Below, piece by piece: positions 17,512 to 26,022 of a stretch of DNA of 64,000 nt. The notes beneath the pieces were generated by a model, which worked only from the letters and a program-made list of their open reading frames with translations, did no database searches and was not told the origin of the DNA. Location of the stretch: assembly GCA_963644855.1 (NCBI GenBank), contig CAVIQL010000008.1:1-64000 (forward strand), in the 5' to 3' direction. Position numbers and translations under genes: made by a program. The first letter of the stretch is position 1. The number at the start of each line of letters is the position of its first letter. The stretch is from UBA6398 sp963644855. GTDB taxonomy: Bacteria; Bacteroidota; Bacteroidia; Bacteroidales; Bacteroidaceae.

Positions 17512-18519
17512 CTATTTCTTGCGGTTGTTGATAATACGCTGTAAAGCCACTTTCAGGTTTTCTTCGGTAGGAATGCTAAGTTTTTTGCGGATATGTGCAC
17601 GTTGGGTGTTTACATTGCTCTTGCTTTTGCAAAGCAAACCGCAAATTTCGCCCTGTTTCTTACCCTGCAACACCAGTCGGCATATCTTGATTTCCGACAA
17701 AGTGAGTTCGGGAAGCGCCTCCTTGAGATCTTCGAGATTTACATCGCGATCGCTCATGTAGGTCATTACATTGTATATCACATTGCTGATTTGATAGGGT
17801 TTCATCTGCGAAAAAAGCTCGTGCGTGCGCTCGGCAGAAACCTTAGATTGCGCAAGTTGTATGTAAGCCTTGATGGGCTCGCGTTTCATGCGGAAAAGCA
17901 TCAAAAAATCCTCTTCGTCTTTCTTGTATTTTCTGTTCTCGCTCTCAAGCAAACTGGTGTTGGCAACCAAACGTTCGCCAAGAATCGAAAGCATTACGAA
18001 CGACGTTATAAACAGTGTGAAGAAAGAATACAGAGCTCTGCTATGGAATTGAAACACACATATGCAGCACACAATAATAGTGGTGGCCGAAAGAATATAG
18101 GAGTTGTATTTCAAATACGAAGACAGCGAATAAATAATGTTCACCGCCAGCAACACAAATGTAGCTATTGCCAGCATCATGGAATAGTGTGTGCCTATGT
18201 AGGCAAAGAGCAAAACTTCAAGCGAAAGCGTTACGTGGGAAATGTTGGTCAATATATATAGGCATGTCTTGAGTTTTAGCACACGCAAAACATACAACAC
18301 AAAAAAAAGTTCAACCATCGCAAGGTAGATGATGTTTATGCATTTGAACGTGTGGTCGCGCACTCCGCTTACTCCAACAATGTTGCAGGTAAGACCAATG
18401 GTGAGCACCGTAACATAAACAATGAAAGTGATGAGACGCTGCTTGCCGATAAACGAAATTTCGCGTAGAAAAAAAATATTTAGAGCATTGAGAATTCGGT
18501 TAGGTAGAAAATATTTCAT
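17512..18519 (-). CDS. Membrane-anchored LuxR-type transcriptional regulator
   Basis: This 335-residue protein joins an N-terminal membrane domain to a C-terminal HTH. About six hydrophobic segments lie between residues 25 and 200. A charged linker (ENRKYKKDEEDF) leads to a LuxR/GerE-like HTH at about 265-330 (LTLSEIKICRLVLQGKKQGEICGLL, SKSNVNTQRAHIRKKL). There is no kinase or receiver domain, so it appears to be a one-component sensor that signals from membrane to DNA. The start at 18519 is preferred over one 21 codons upstream because the membrane segment and a -7 box fit it. The neighbouring pseudogene is a plausible former target. Confidence 0.82.
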   Translation of the reverse strand: MKYFLPNRILNALNIFFLREISFIGKQRLITFIVYVTVLTIGLTCNIVGVSGVRDHTFKCINIIYLAMVELFFVLYVLRVLKLKTCLYILTNISHVTLSLEVLLFAYIGTHYSMMLAIATFVLLAVNIIYSLSSYLKYNSYILSATTIIVCCICVFQFHSRALYSFFTLFITSFVMLSILGERLVANTSLLESENRKYKKDEEDFLMLFRMKREPIKAYIQLAQSKVSAERTHELFSQMKPYQISNVIYNVMTYMSDRDVNLEDLKEALPELTLSEIKICRLVLQGKKQGEICGLLCKSKSNVNTQRAHIRKKLSIPTEENLKVALQRIINNRKK

Positions 18520-18570
18520 AAGCTTGGCTTTCTGAATTTGCAGATAGTTTTTTAATGTTTGTACACGCCG

Positions 18571-18578
18571 CAAATATA
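18571..18578 (-). promoter_or_regulatory. Predicted -7 box of the LuxR-type gene
   Basis: TATATTTG on the minus strand, about 52 nt upstream of the chosen start. No clear -33 partner. Confidence 0.4.
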
Positions 18579-18599
18579 ACAAAAATATTTAGTTTGTAG

Positions 18600-18884
18600 C
18601 ACTTTCCGCTATTTTTCCTGTAAAAAGTCGTTTGTCTTTTTATTCATACGAGAGGGTAGGGCAAAAAGGCTTAACAAGTTTTTTCTTCGACATGACAATA
18701 GATATTTATGCCTTAACAAACGCCCGCGTAAATCAAAACTGCAATTTTGCACCGAAAATAAAAATTGGTCCACTAAGTGCGTGGGGAAATGTCCACGAAG
18801 TACTAATAAAACGATTAACCAAAATGAATAAAACAAAGCCGGGACAAAACGTCCCCTAAGTAAAACATTTAAAACAAAACCAAA
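18600..18884. other. Intergenic control region of the LuxR-type gene and pseudogene
   Basis: No gene was recognised. It holds two related words, GTCCACTAAGTGC near 18775 and GTCCACGAAGTAC near 18791. The second, with its flank, is an inverted near-copy of 738-760 upstream of sppA. These could be operator-like sites. Confidence 0.35.
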
Positions 18885-20063
18885 ATCAAGAGAATTAAAA
18901 TTTTTAGAAGCAGTAAATGGTTGCTGTTTGCAACAGCATTACTGTTGCGTGCGCCATCTGAAGCGCAGAATGTATTTGTAACACCGCAAACTGGAAAAAT
19001 GATTGCCGCAAAAAGTTATGACGATGAAGCAGGTCATAAAAACGGTTGGAACTCTTTGTGGCGGCACAATCAATTGCCACTCACAATAAATGTGGCTACG
19101 AGGGAACACAAATCGAAGCCGGAGAACTTAAAGTGCACGCAGGAAATATCATTGCCCGTGAAAATCTTTTGTAATAGCCGGCGGTGCGCCCAATGACTCG
19201 TATATGGTAGTTTCTTTGCCAAAAGGATATAAATTTACCGGCTATTCCATGACGATAAAGAATGACATGAACAACAAGACGTATGGAAATTTGAATATGG
19301 GGTCGGTTACCAAAACTTTTTCACAACACAATTTGCAGGCGAACAAACTTGGTTTGCTCTCGAATACGATACGTATTTTGTAGAATCGCCTACAACTGTT
19401 ACATTGCAGGACGGAAAAACGATTTTGCCGATAGAATATCGCATCACCGGAGCAAAACTTAAATTCGGAGGAACATTGTCGGGCGCAACAACAATAACTT
19501 CAACTGTAAACGGCGTTACATTCTACTTAAACACCGAATTGAAGTTTACGACAACCCCTGTGGCTTGGAAACGTGAGGACAATAAACTCTTAATACGAAT
19601 AATTTTGAAGTGTGCGGCGGACAATTCGCTTTCTATGTGCCAAATGATTGGACCGACAATGGAACCTTTACATTTGAAAACCTTTGCAGTAAATACGCCG
19701 ACAATACTTATGGACCGCTTAGCGCGAACGGAACATCGCGTTATAGTATTGCTCCTACCACGGCTTGGAAACATCGTTATTATGCTTATTACAAGTTGGA
19801 AGTAAACCTGAAAGCGGGAGACTATACGGCGAATGTGAATTTCAAGAAGGTATATGATTCTACTTGTTACGAGAATGATGCTACCGATGCTATGTTTTAG
19901 CAGAAGTATATACCACCAATTCTGCCGGAGCTGGGTTGCCGGATATCTTAAAACCGATGACGTGAAAACGGCAATAGATAATGCCATTAACACACAGGCT
20001 GGAAATGCTCCGAGTAGTATGAATCAAATTCTTTATGTTGACTTGAGTAAACAGTGGTTGTAG
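18885..20063 (+). pseudogene. Frameshifted remnant of a secreted surface protein gene
   Basis: The segments read as one protein only if the frame is changed at least four times. The first (from about 18885) has a signal-peptide-like start (WLLFATALLLRAPSEAQN) and FVTPQTGKMIAAKSYDDEAG. The next frames give GTQIEAGELKVHAGNIIA, then GGAPNDSYMVVSLPKGYKF. Further pieces read GEQTWFALEYDTYFVESP, CGGQFAFYVPNDW and AGDYTANVNFKKVYD. The last reads KTDDVKTAIDNAINTQAG and stops at 20063. The usual ATG is replaced by ATC. The final part (MNQILYVDLSKQ) looks like the opening of a repeat region in larger Bacteroidales surface proteins, so the C-terminus is probably missing. Sequencing error is unlikely to explain so many shifts in one gene only. 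Confidence 0.8.
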
Positions 20064-20135
20064 TTCGCAAACCCATGAAGGCTTATGGGATTGACCGATA
20101 GCCTATAATTATTATTGATAAGCAATTAAGGTGTA

Positions 20136-20170
20136 AGTGCCCGGGATATGATTTCCCGGGCGCTTTTTTT
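20136..20170 (+). terminator. Strong hairpin terminator after the pseudogene
   Basis: The stem TGCCCGGGA/TCCCGGGCG with a 7-nt loop is followed by TTTTTTT. Its persistence fits recent decay of the upstream gene. Confidence 0.85.
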
Positions 20171-20172
20171 GT

Positions 20173-20180
20173 TATATTTG
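20173..20180 (+). promoter_or_regulatory. Predicted -7 box of the AraC-type gene
   Basis: TATATTTG lies 22 nt before the chosen ATG at 20202 and directly follows the terminator T-run. Confidence 0.45.
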
Positions 20181-20201
20181 CAAGTGGATTACAGATTTGC
20201 G

Positions 20202-21314
20202 ATGATGCTCACAGATATATATAATATTGTCAATGGGGTTTTGCTGCTTGTTTTGGTTGTGATGGCAGTGAAATTAGTTTTCAAGGGGCGCGCTCTTGAC
20301 GATAGGGATTTTCAATTGCGCCGCAAGTCATTCATTGTTTTTTTTACAATGATGATTGTAGCAGTTGCCACATCGCCTCTCTTGTTTTCCAATGGTGAGC
20401 TCGAGGTTTGTAGCTCCATTACCATTTGCGTACATTACTTTGCTTCAACGGTGTTCATGGTTATGTCGGCTGCTTACTTTGGCAGAGAATACTATAAGAA
20501 CATATTTATCTGGTTTTTGATATTACAATACGGATTGATATTGTTTGTGTTGAACATAGTGTGCCGTATTACGGGTTTTTATGAGCCGATGTATAGTGTC
20601 TCCGACCTTATTTCGCCCGACCACAACTTTCTTGTTTATGGTCGCATATTTCTTCTTTTGGCCATGGTTTCACTTTGGGCAATCATGATAATAATGGTGG
20701 TAGAATCGTATGTTCATAGTAGGAATACTGACAGATATAAAAGTTGCGAATACCATGCGCGCCCGCGACAAATTGCCGAGATATTCAGCGTGGCTACCTA
20801 TATCGTAATACTCACCGTGTCGATGTTTGCCTATTTCACAACATCGCTGCTGCTACATGTGATATGTCGTGCCTTGTTATTGGTAGCGTTGATTCGTTCC
20901 AACTTTATATACGACCGATATGTCAAGGAAACTATTTCGTTTGAGAATGAGCGGCGCGTATTTGCTGAAATTTTCAACAAGGTAAACGTTCTGCTTGCCT
21001 CCGAAGACAACAATCCGATATACAAAAGCAATAACAATATCGAGGAAATAGCCGATGCGCTCGAAGTGTCGCGTGCTGATTTGAGCCAATACATTTACCG
21101 GGAACTCAACACCACCTTTGCTGCTTGGGTGTGTGAGAAAAAACTGCTGCATTGTGCCGACCAGATAGCCAATACCGACAGAAAAATAAGCGATATCGCA
21201 TTTTGCACGGGCTATGTAGAGCTTCCGGCAATGAGCAAGGCTTTCAAAAAACGCTTCGGTGTAACACCATCGGAATACCGCCGCCGACAATTACCCGCAT
21301 CTGGTAATGAATGA
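20202..21314 (+). CDS. Membrane-anchored AraC-type transcriptional regulator
   Basis: This 370-residue protein has about seven hydrophobic segments in its N-terminal 250 residues. A C-terminal AraC-family HTH follows (about 285-365: IEEIADALEVSRADLSQYIYRELN, then ISDIAFCTGYVELPAMSKAFKKRFGVTPSEYRR). The second HTH is the well-conserved one. It has no kinase or ligand-binding cupin domain, so it is likely a membrane one-component regulator. The start at 20202 is chosen from the -7 box at 20173. The ligand and targets are unknown. It neighbours the decayed secreted-protein gene and has the same architecture as the LuxR-type regulator on the other side. Confidence 0.85.
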   Translation: MMLTDIYNIVNGVLLLVLVVMAVKLVFKGRALDDRDFQLRRKSFIVFFTMMIVAVATSPLLFSNGELEVCSSITICVHYFASTVFMVMSAAYFGREYYKNIFIWFLILQYGLILFVLNIVCRITGFYEPMYSVSDLISPDHNFLVYGRIFLLLAMVSLWAIMIIMVVESYVHSRNTDRYKSCEYHARPRQIAEIFSVATYIVILTVSMFAYFTTSLLLHVICRALLLVALIRSNFIYDRYVKETISFENERRVFAEIFNKVNVLLASEDNNPIYKSNNNIEEIADALEVSRADLSQYIYRELNTTFAAWVCEKKLLHCADQIANTDRKISDIAFCTGYVELPAMSKAFKKRFGVTPSEYRRRQLPASGNE

Positions 21315-21374
21315 ACCTCTTATGGCTTGTGGTATAAGGGGTTTGAGGTGTTTTTACCACCATTGCCAATATGC

Positions 21375-21476
21375 CCCGAAACAATAACCGATATTTTTTA
21401 AACAAAGTCCGATATTATTTAAAAAATGTCGGTTATTATTTTTACGATATGCCTTATTGTTTTTTTACGATATACA
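21375..21476. repeat. 21-bp phased palindromic element, locus E
   Basis: Cores at 21383 (AATAACCGATATT), 21404 (AAAGTCCGATATT) and 21425 (AATGTCGGTTATT). The right end word ATTTTTAC is followed in phase by GATATGCCTTATT (21446) and a further ACGATATAC. It lies between the AraC-type gene and bamD. Confidence 0.9.
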
Positions 21477-21531
21477 CATCGCAAAAAATCCGCGCAATAA
21501 GTTTGATACAACAACTTTAAGTTTTGCTAAC

Positions 21532-21561
21532 TTGCCGAATGGATAATTCTTTGTAACTTTG
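21532..21561 (+). promoter_or_regulatory. Predicted promoter of bamD
   Basis: TTG at 21532-21534, 19 nt, then TAACTTTG at 21554-21561. The bamD ATG is 22 nt downstream, giving a short leader. Confidence 0.6.
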
Positions 21562-21582
21562 CAAACGATATATAGTGTCCCT

Positions 21583-22512
21583 ATGAATTCGAAAAAATCA
21601 ATGCTCGCTCTTGTGATGTTGGCAACAATGATGCTGACATCGTGCGGACAATTCAATAGCATACTGAAAAATTCAGACTATCTCAACAAATACGAGGCGG
21701 CCAAGCAATTCTATGCCGACGGAAAATATACCAAAGCCGTTGTGTTGCTGCAAGATGTGATTTCGGTGATGAAAGGAACCGACAAAGGCGAAGAAAGCCT
21801 GTATCTCCTCGGAATATCGGCATACAAAGGACGCGATTATGAATCGGCTGCCAATTTCTTGAAGAAATACTACGAAACATATACCAACGGTATATATACA
21901 CAGGACGCACGATACTACAATGCAATGGCATTATATAACAACACGCCCGAACCAAAACTCGACCAAACCGAAACATACGAAGCCGTAACAGCTTTTCAAA
22001 ATATGCTTGAAATCTATCCGCAAAGCGTCTACACAAAAGATGCGCAGAACATGATTTTCAAATTGCAGGATAAACTCGTGGAAAAGGAATACCTCTCGGC
22101 AAAGACTTATTTCGACCTCGGCAGCTACTTTGGAAACTGCTCGTTTGGCGGAAACAACTATCAGGCATGCATCATCACGGCAGAAAATGCCATGAGAGAT
22201 TACCCCTATTCCAAACGTCGCGAAGATTTTGCCATAATGCTGCTGAGAGCAAAGTATCAGTTGGCAACCCATAGTATAGAAGCGAAAAAACGCGAGCGAC
22301 TCGATGCAGCCTCTGAAGAATATTATGCGTTTGCCAACGAGTTCCCTGAATCGAAATACTTGGCAGAAGCAAAAACAATCTTCGAGAAAACCAAACGTAA
22401 AGACGTATCGGTAACCGCAAAAGAAGAAAAATCTGCTGCGAAAGCCGAAGAAAAAGCCGCAAAGGCTGAGAGTAAGGCCGTAAAAGCCGAGGAACAACAG
22501 ACAAAAGAGTAA
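21583..22512 (+). CDS. bamD: Outer-membrane assembly lipoprotein BamD
   Basis: BamD is the essential lipoprotein of the BAM complex, which inserts beta-barrel proteins into the outer membrane. The 309-residue protein has a lipoprotein signal ending LTSC (Cys at about 20). Tetratricopeptide-like repeats follow (YEAAKQFYADGKYTKAVVLLQD; DYESAANFLKKYYETY; EAVTAFQNMLEIYPQS). The C-terminus is an Ala/Lys/Glu-rich tail (KAEEKAAKAESKAVK) not found in Proteobacteria. The start at 21583 gives the correct signal peptide. It is first in a cluster with rpoZ, DUF4293 and ssb. Confidence 0.92.
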   Translation: MNSKKSMLALVMLATMMLTSCGQFNSILKNSDYLNKYEAAKQFYADGKYTKAVVLLQDVISVMKGTDKGEESLYLLGISAYKGRDYESAANFLKKYYETYTNGIYTQDARYYNAMALYNNTPEPKLDQTETYEAVTAFQNMLEIYPQSVYTKDAQNMIFKLQDKLVEKEYLSAKTYFDLGSYFGNCSFGGNNYQACIITAENAMRDYPYSKRREDFAIMLLRAKYQLATHSIEAKKRERLDAASEEYYAFANEFPESKYLAEAKTIFEKTKRKDVSVTAKEEKSAAKAEEKAAKAESKAVKAEEQQTKE

Positions 22513-22546
22513 AGAATTTCACAAGACAATATATTTTTTCAACAAG

Positions 22547-22882
22547 ATGGATTATAAAAAAATTGATGCGCCTACCAATACACAGACGCGCAACATTATC
22601 GATTTTGCAAAAGGAACAAACAACATTTACGAAAGCGTTGTAATAATGTCGCGTCGCGCAAACCAAATATCGGTGGCGATGAAAAATGATCTTCAAAAGA
22701 AATTGCAGGAATTTGCTTCGACCAACGAAAATCTTGACGAGGTTTTCGAAAATCGTGAACAGATAGAAATCTCACGCTATTATGAACATCTTCCGAAACC
22801 CGTGCTTATCGCAGAGCAGGAGTTTGTTGACGATCGTCTCTACTACCGCAATCCTACAACCGGAGAGGAAGGTATTGTGTAA
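22547..22882 (+). CDS. rpoZ: RNA polymerase omega subunit, Bacteroidota type
   Basis: This 111-residue protein matches the Bacteroidales RpoZ-like family. Its centre has NIYESVVIMSRRANQISVAMKNDLQKKL, including the RRANQI stretch equivalent to omega's conserved RRA.QI helix that binds the beta' subunit. The downstream EVFENREQIEISRYYEHLPKP is typical of the Bacteroidales form. It sits 34 bp after bamD, as in many relatives. Confidence 0.88.
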   Translation: MDYKKIDAPTNTQTRNIIDFAKGTNNIYESVVIMSRRANQISVAMKNDLQKKLQEFASTNENLDEVFENREQIEISRYYEHLPKPVLIAEQEFVDDRLYYRNPTTGEEGIV

Positions 22883-22919
22883 GCGCAGCATATAGTTGCG
22901 ATTTTTCCCTTTATAGAAA

Positions 22920-23378
22920 ATGATACAAAGAAAACAAACAATATTCCTGTTCGTGGCGTTTGTGCTGCTTGTGGTTTCGGCGTTCGGAATTACCGCAGTG
23001 TTCCACCACCCTCAAACAGGGCTTTGTATTGCTACGCTGTCGAATTTCTCATTAGGCGATGCCCACAATTCAAATCACCTTTATTCCATATTGGGCGTGA
23101 TGTTGTTGGGCTCGGCTGGCTTGTCGGTAGCAGCTATTTTGATGTTCCGCAAACGCAAACTGCAAATGCGCATGTGTTGGTGGATAGTTTTTGTGCTGCT
23201 TGTATATTACATCACTCGCATGAGTTGTGTGATTTCTATTGCAAAGTATCTGAAATTGACTCCGAGTTTTGATTTTTACGAGGCATTACCATTGTTCGCA
23301 ATAATTCTTGTGGTGTTTGCATACAAAGGCGTGCGTCATGACGACAAACTCGTGAGAGATTCATATAGAATAAGATAA
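22920..23378 (+). CDS. DUF4293-like four-helix membrane protein
   Basis: This 152-residue protein has four predicted membrane segments (about 8-26, 55-78, 84-102 and 120-138). It starts with MIQRKQTIFLFVAF, which matches the DUF4293 family of Bacteroidota. Function is unknown. The arrangement rpoZ-DUF4293 is conserved in Bacteroidales, so a shared transcript is likely. The start is well placed, 37 bp after rpoZ. Confidence 0.8.
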   Translation: MIQRKQTIFLFVAFVLLVVSAFGITAVFHHPQTGLCIATLSNFSLGDAHNSNHLYSILGVMLLGSAGLSVAAILMFRKRKLQMRMCWWIVFVLLVYYITRMSCVISIAKYLKLTPSFDFYEALPLFAIILVVFAYKGVRHDDKLVRDSYRIR

Positions 23379-23395
23379 TTTCTAAACCAAACGAT

Positions 23396-23785
23396 ATGTC
23401 GCTAAACAAAGTAATGCTTATTGGCAACGTGGGGCGCGAACCCGAAATAAGATATGTTGACAGCAATATGGCAGTGGCGCAATTGTCGCTCGCAACATCG
23501 GAGCGCGGGTATACATTAAAGAATGGTACTCAAGTTCCAGAGCGTACCGAATGGCATCGCTTGGTGGCTTGGCGCGAAACAGCGCAGTTTGTGGAGAAGT
23601 ATGTGCACAAAGGTGATAAACTTTACGTAGAAGGGCAGCTTCGCACCAATACTTATACCGACAAAAATGGTATTCAGCGTAGTGTTACCGAAGTTTTGGT
23701 GGGCAATATAGAGAAGTTGAACAGCCGCGCCGAAAAGGATAACAATCCTGTCGCAGGTGGAAGCAACGATGCCGCAAACAAATAA
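23396..23785 (+). CDS. ssb: Single-stranded DNA-binding protein
   Basis: This 129-residue protein has one OB-fold. The N-terminal SLNKVMLIGNVGREPEIR is followed by TEWHRLVAWRETAQFVEKYVHKGDKLYVEGQLRTNTYTDKNG. Both segments are diagnostic of SSB. The C-terminal tail is short and ends AANK. It lacks the acidic DDDIPF-like tip that usually recruits partner proteins. This suggests a secondary SSB or a form with altered partner binding. It is the last gene of the bamD cluster. Confidence 0.93.
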   Translation: MSLNKVMLIGNVGREPEIRYVDSNMAVAQLSLATSERGYTLKNGTQVPERTEWHRLVAWRETAQFVEKYVHKGDKLYVEGQLRTNTYTDKNGIQRSVTEVLVGNIEKLNSRAEKDNNPVAGGSNDAANK

Positions 23786-23908
23786 AATTCAGAGACCTAT
23801 CGTGTAAAGATGATATAGAATGTTTTTTCGGTAATACCGAATGTTCTACAAAATTATAGTAGTCCAGTAAAGGCGTTGGGAGGTAAGATGTTTTTACCGG
23901 ATTTTTCT

Positions 23909-23979
23909 GTAAAAACGATAACCGATATTTTTTAAATAATATCGGACTTTGTTTAAAAAATATCGGTTATTATTTTTGT
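23909..23979. repeat. 21-bp phased palindromic element, locus F
   Basis: Cores at 23917 (GATAACCGATATT), 23938 (AATATCGGACTTT) and 23959 (AATATCGGTTATT). The left end word is GTAAAAAC, and the right end word ATTTTTGT is followed by AAATGCCG. It lies between the convergent ssb and GH127 genes. The rest of the 339-bp gap holds the terminator at 24060-24094. Confidence 0.9.
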
Positions 23980-24059
23980 GAAATGCCGTTATGTTTTTTC
24001 CTAAGCGTTTCTGTGGATTTTTCCAAGCTGAAATAGTGTGTCGAAATCAGTTTTGAGTC

Positions 24060-24094
24060 ATCAAAAAGCGCAGACCTTAAAATGGTCGGCGCTT
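24060..24094 (-). terminator. Rho-independent terminator of the GH127 gene
   Basis: On the minus strand AAGCGCCGACC pairs with GGTCTGCGCTT (one mismatch), followed by TTTTTG. It lies about 30 bp past the GH127 stop. Confidence 0.75.
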
Positions 24095-24124
24095 GTAATT
24101 ATATTAAAAGTATTCTGTTTGGAT

Positions 24125-25984
24125 TTATTTCTTCAATACGCTTTCAGGGTTGTTTACCTCGGGCAACCATACGCGGTAGCGGTCGTTATGATTCCAAGTA
24201 TTTCCTGCCGATGAGAAGTCGCAGAAATTTACTTCTACGGGTTTGCCGTGGTCAATATAGTCTACACCGAGAATTACCGGGACTTTGAAACTTATCCATG
24301 CCCACGAAGGGGTATCACAAGGCTTAACGTCTACTATTCCGTCCTTGTTGGGAATTGCAACTACTTCGTCGATGTCGCCTTGGTTGAAACGGCTGTCGCG
24401 TGCAAGCACGATAGGTCCGCGAACTATGGCGTCAAATCCGTCTTGACGCACAAGGCGGGCGGGCATGTCGAATTTGATTTTTACAACATCGCCATTTTTC
24501 CACTCGCGGCTTATTTTCAAATATCCGCTAACGGCATCTCCTTCTACTTTCTCGCCATTTACGCTTACCGAGGTGGCTTTTCCCCACGACGGAATGCGCA
24601 GACACAATGGGAATGTTGCCGCTTTCGAGGTTTTAACTTTGATGTTCATCTCGTCGGTGCGCGGATAGTCGCCTTCTTGTACCAATGTAATCGTATTTTT
24701 CTTGTTTCCGAGCGAAATTTCCGCCTCAGAAGCTACGTAAAGGTTTACATTGATTGCGCCGTCTTTGATGGTATACATTGTTTGGGGTATTGCGGCAAAA
24801 CCACGCGGACCATTGGCGTTGCAGCAGTTGATGTGCAACCCGCATTGTTCTTCGCCAATTGTGCGTACTCCTTCGAGCGGCGTGTATTTGTCTATCTGCG
24901 ATGCATCACCCTTGAATGCAGCAAAAAGAGCATTGTATATGCTTTGTTCCATGAGGTCGGCATATTTTGCATCGCCCGTTATCATCAGCATTCTGCGCAA
25001 TAGATTTATCCAGGTTGTGGTTACGCATGTTTCCATCTCGTGAACCGACGGACGGGTTTGCAATGCTTTTCCTCCATACCAGCATTCCATTGATGCGCCA
25101 GAGCCTGCAATGTTGATTTCCTGCGATATTATCATGTCGACAGTCTTTTTGGTGCCATCGAGAAGCGATTTGTCGCCGTTCACACAGTATAGGTCGAGCA
25201 ATCCTTGCAGACACGACATCATTTCGTAGGCTTTTTGTCCGTTGTAGAAGTTATACCACGCTTGCTGTGCGGGGAAACGTTTTGATACCGGTATACCTTG
25301 CAGTGTTTTCGACAGGATTTGCGGACCTTTTGCCGACTCTAAATCTGCCGCAATCTGCTCCGAAAGTTGCAGATATTTCTTGTCGTTAGTAGCATTATAG
25401 AGTTTCACTACTGCATTAAGTATTGACGCACTCGGCATACCTCGATAGTTTCCTGTTTCAACAAACGACAGATTTTTTTCTTTCAGTTGTGATACGAGGA
25501 AATCCACTTGCCGGCAAGCCGATGTCAGGGCTTTTTTGTCTCCAGATATGTCATACCACGAAAGAAGTCCGAGCACCACATATTTACGTCCCCAAATGTC
25601 CCACTCTTTAAGCTGCTTGTCGGGCGCATAATTGCCTATGTATCCGTTTTTGTCCTGATTTTTCATCACGCCCTCTGCCGAAGTTTTGATACGGTCGTAT
25701 AGATTTTGGTCGTGATTGTATTCGTAGAGTGCGCAAGCGCCTATTGCCCATTTTCCCCAAAACTCTGTTTGCCAACGAAAGCTTTCTGTTTTTGTGGCAA
25801 ACACGTCTATCAACGGTTTAAGGTCTTCTTTCATCACACGGTTTGAGATGATTTGGTCGATGCGCGTTCCTGGGTATCCTTTTACCTTTATGTTTTGGAT
25901 TACGGGCGTTTGTGGCTTTCCGGCAAACACACATGTGCTGATTGTTAAAGCCAACAAGGCGGTTGTTATTCGGTATGGTTTCAT
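24125..25984 (-). CDS. Secreted GH127-family glycoside hydrolase (beta-L-arabinofuranosidase-like)
   Basis: This 619-residue protein has a signal peptide ending VFA at about 21, an (alpha/alpha)6-barrel and C-terminal beta domains. GH127 enzymes release beta-L-arabinofuranose with a Zn-bound cysteine nucleophile. The candidate residues are present: ETC at 318-320 and the adjacent Cys387-Cys388 in HINCCNANGPRG. GH127 is close to GH137, GH142 and GH146, so the exact sugar linkage is uncertain. It follows rsgA by 38 bp on the same strand but has no pathway link to it. The coding sequence is slightly richer in G+C than the adjacent repeat DNA. Confidence 0.85.
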   Translation of the reverse strand: MKPYRITTALLALTISTCVFAGKPQTPVIQNIKVKGYPGTRIDQIISNRVMKEDLKPLIDVFATKTESFRWQTEFWGKWAIGACALYEYNHDQNLYDRIKTSAEGVMKNQDKNGYIGNYAPDKQLKEWDIWGRKYVVLGLLSWYDISGDKKALTSACRQVDFLVSQLKEKNLSFVETGNYRGMPSASILNAVVKLYNATNDKKYLQLSEQIAADLESAKGPQILSKTLQGIPVSKRFPAQQAWYNFYNGQKAYEMMSCLQGLLDLYCVNGDKSLLDGTKKTVDMIISQEINIAGSGASMECWYGGKALQTRPSVHEMETCVTTTWINLLRRMLMITGDAKYADLMEQSIYNALFAAFKGDASQIDKYTPLEGVRTIGEEQCGLHINCCNANGPRGFAAIPQTMYTIKDGAINVNLYVASEAEISLGNKKNTITLVQEGDYPRTDEMNIKVKTSKAATFPLCLRIPSWGKATSVSVNGEKVEGDAVSGYLKISREWKNGDVVKIKFDMPARLVRQDGFDAIVRGPIVLARDSRFNQGDIDEVVAIPNKDGIVDVKPCDTPSWAWISFKVPVILGVDYIDHGKPVEVNFCDFSSAGNTWNHNDRYRVWLPEVNNPESVLKK

Positions 25985-26022
25985 TTTTGTTGTATTATGT
26001 GGCTTTGTTGTGGTTCGTAGCT

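Noticed and set aside
18632..18859. 75-codon plus-strand open frame before the pseudogene
   Set aside because: It lies in the control region, has no recognisable features and overlaps the operator-like words.
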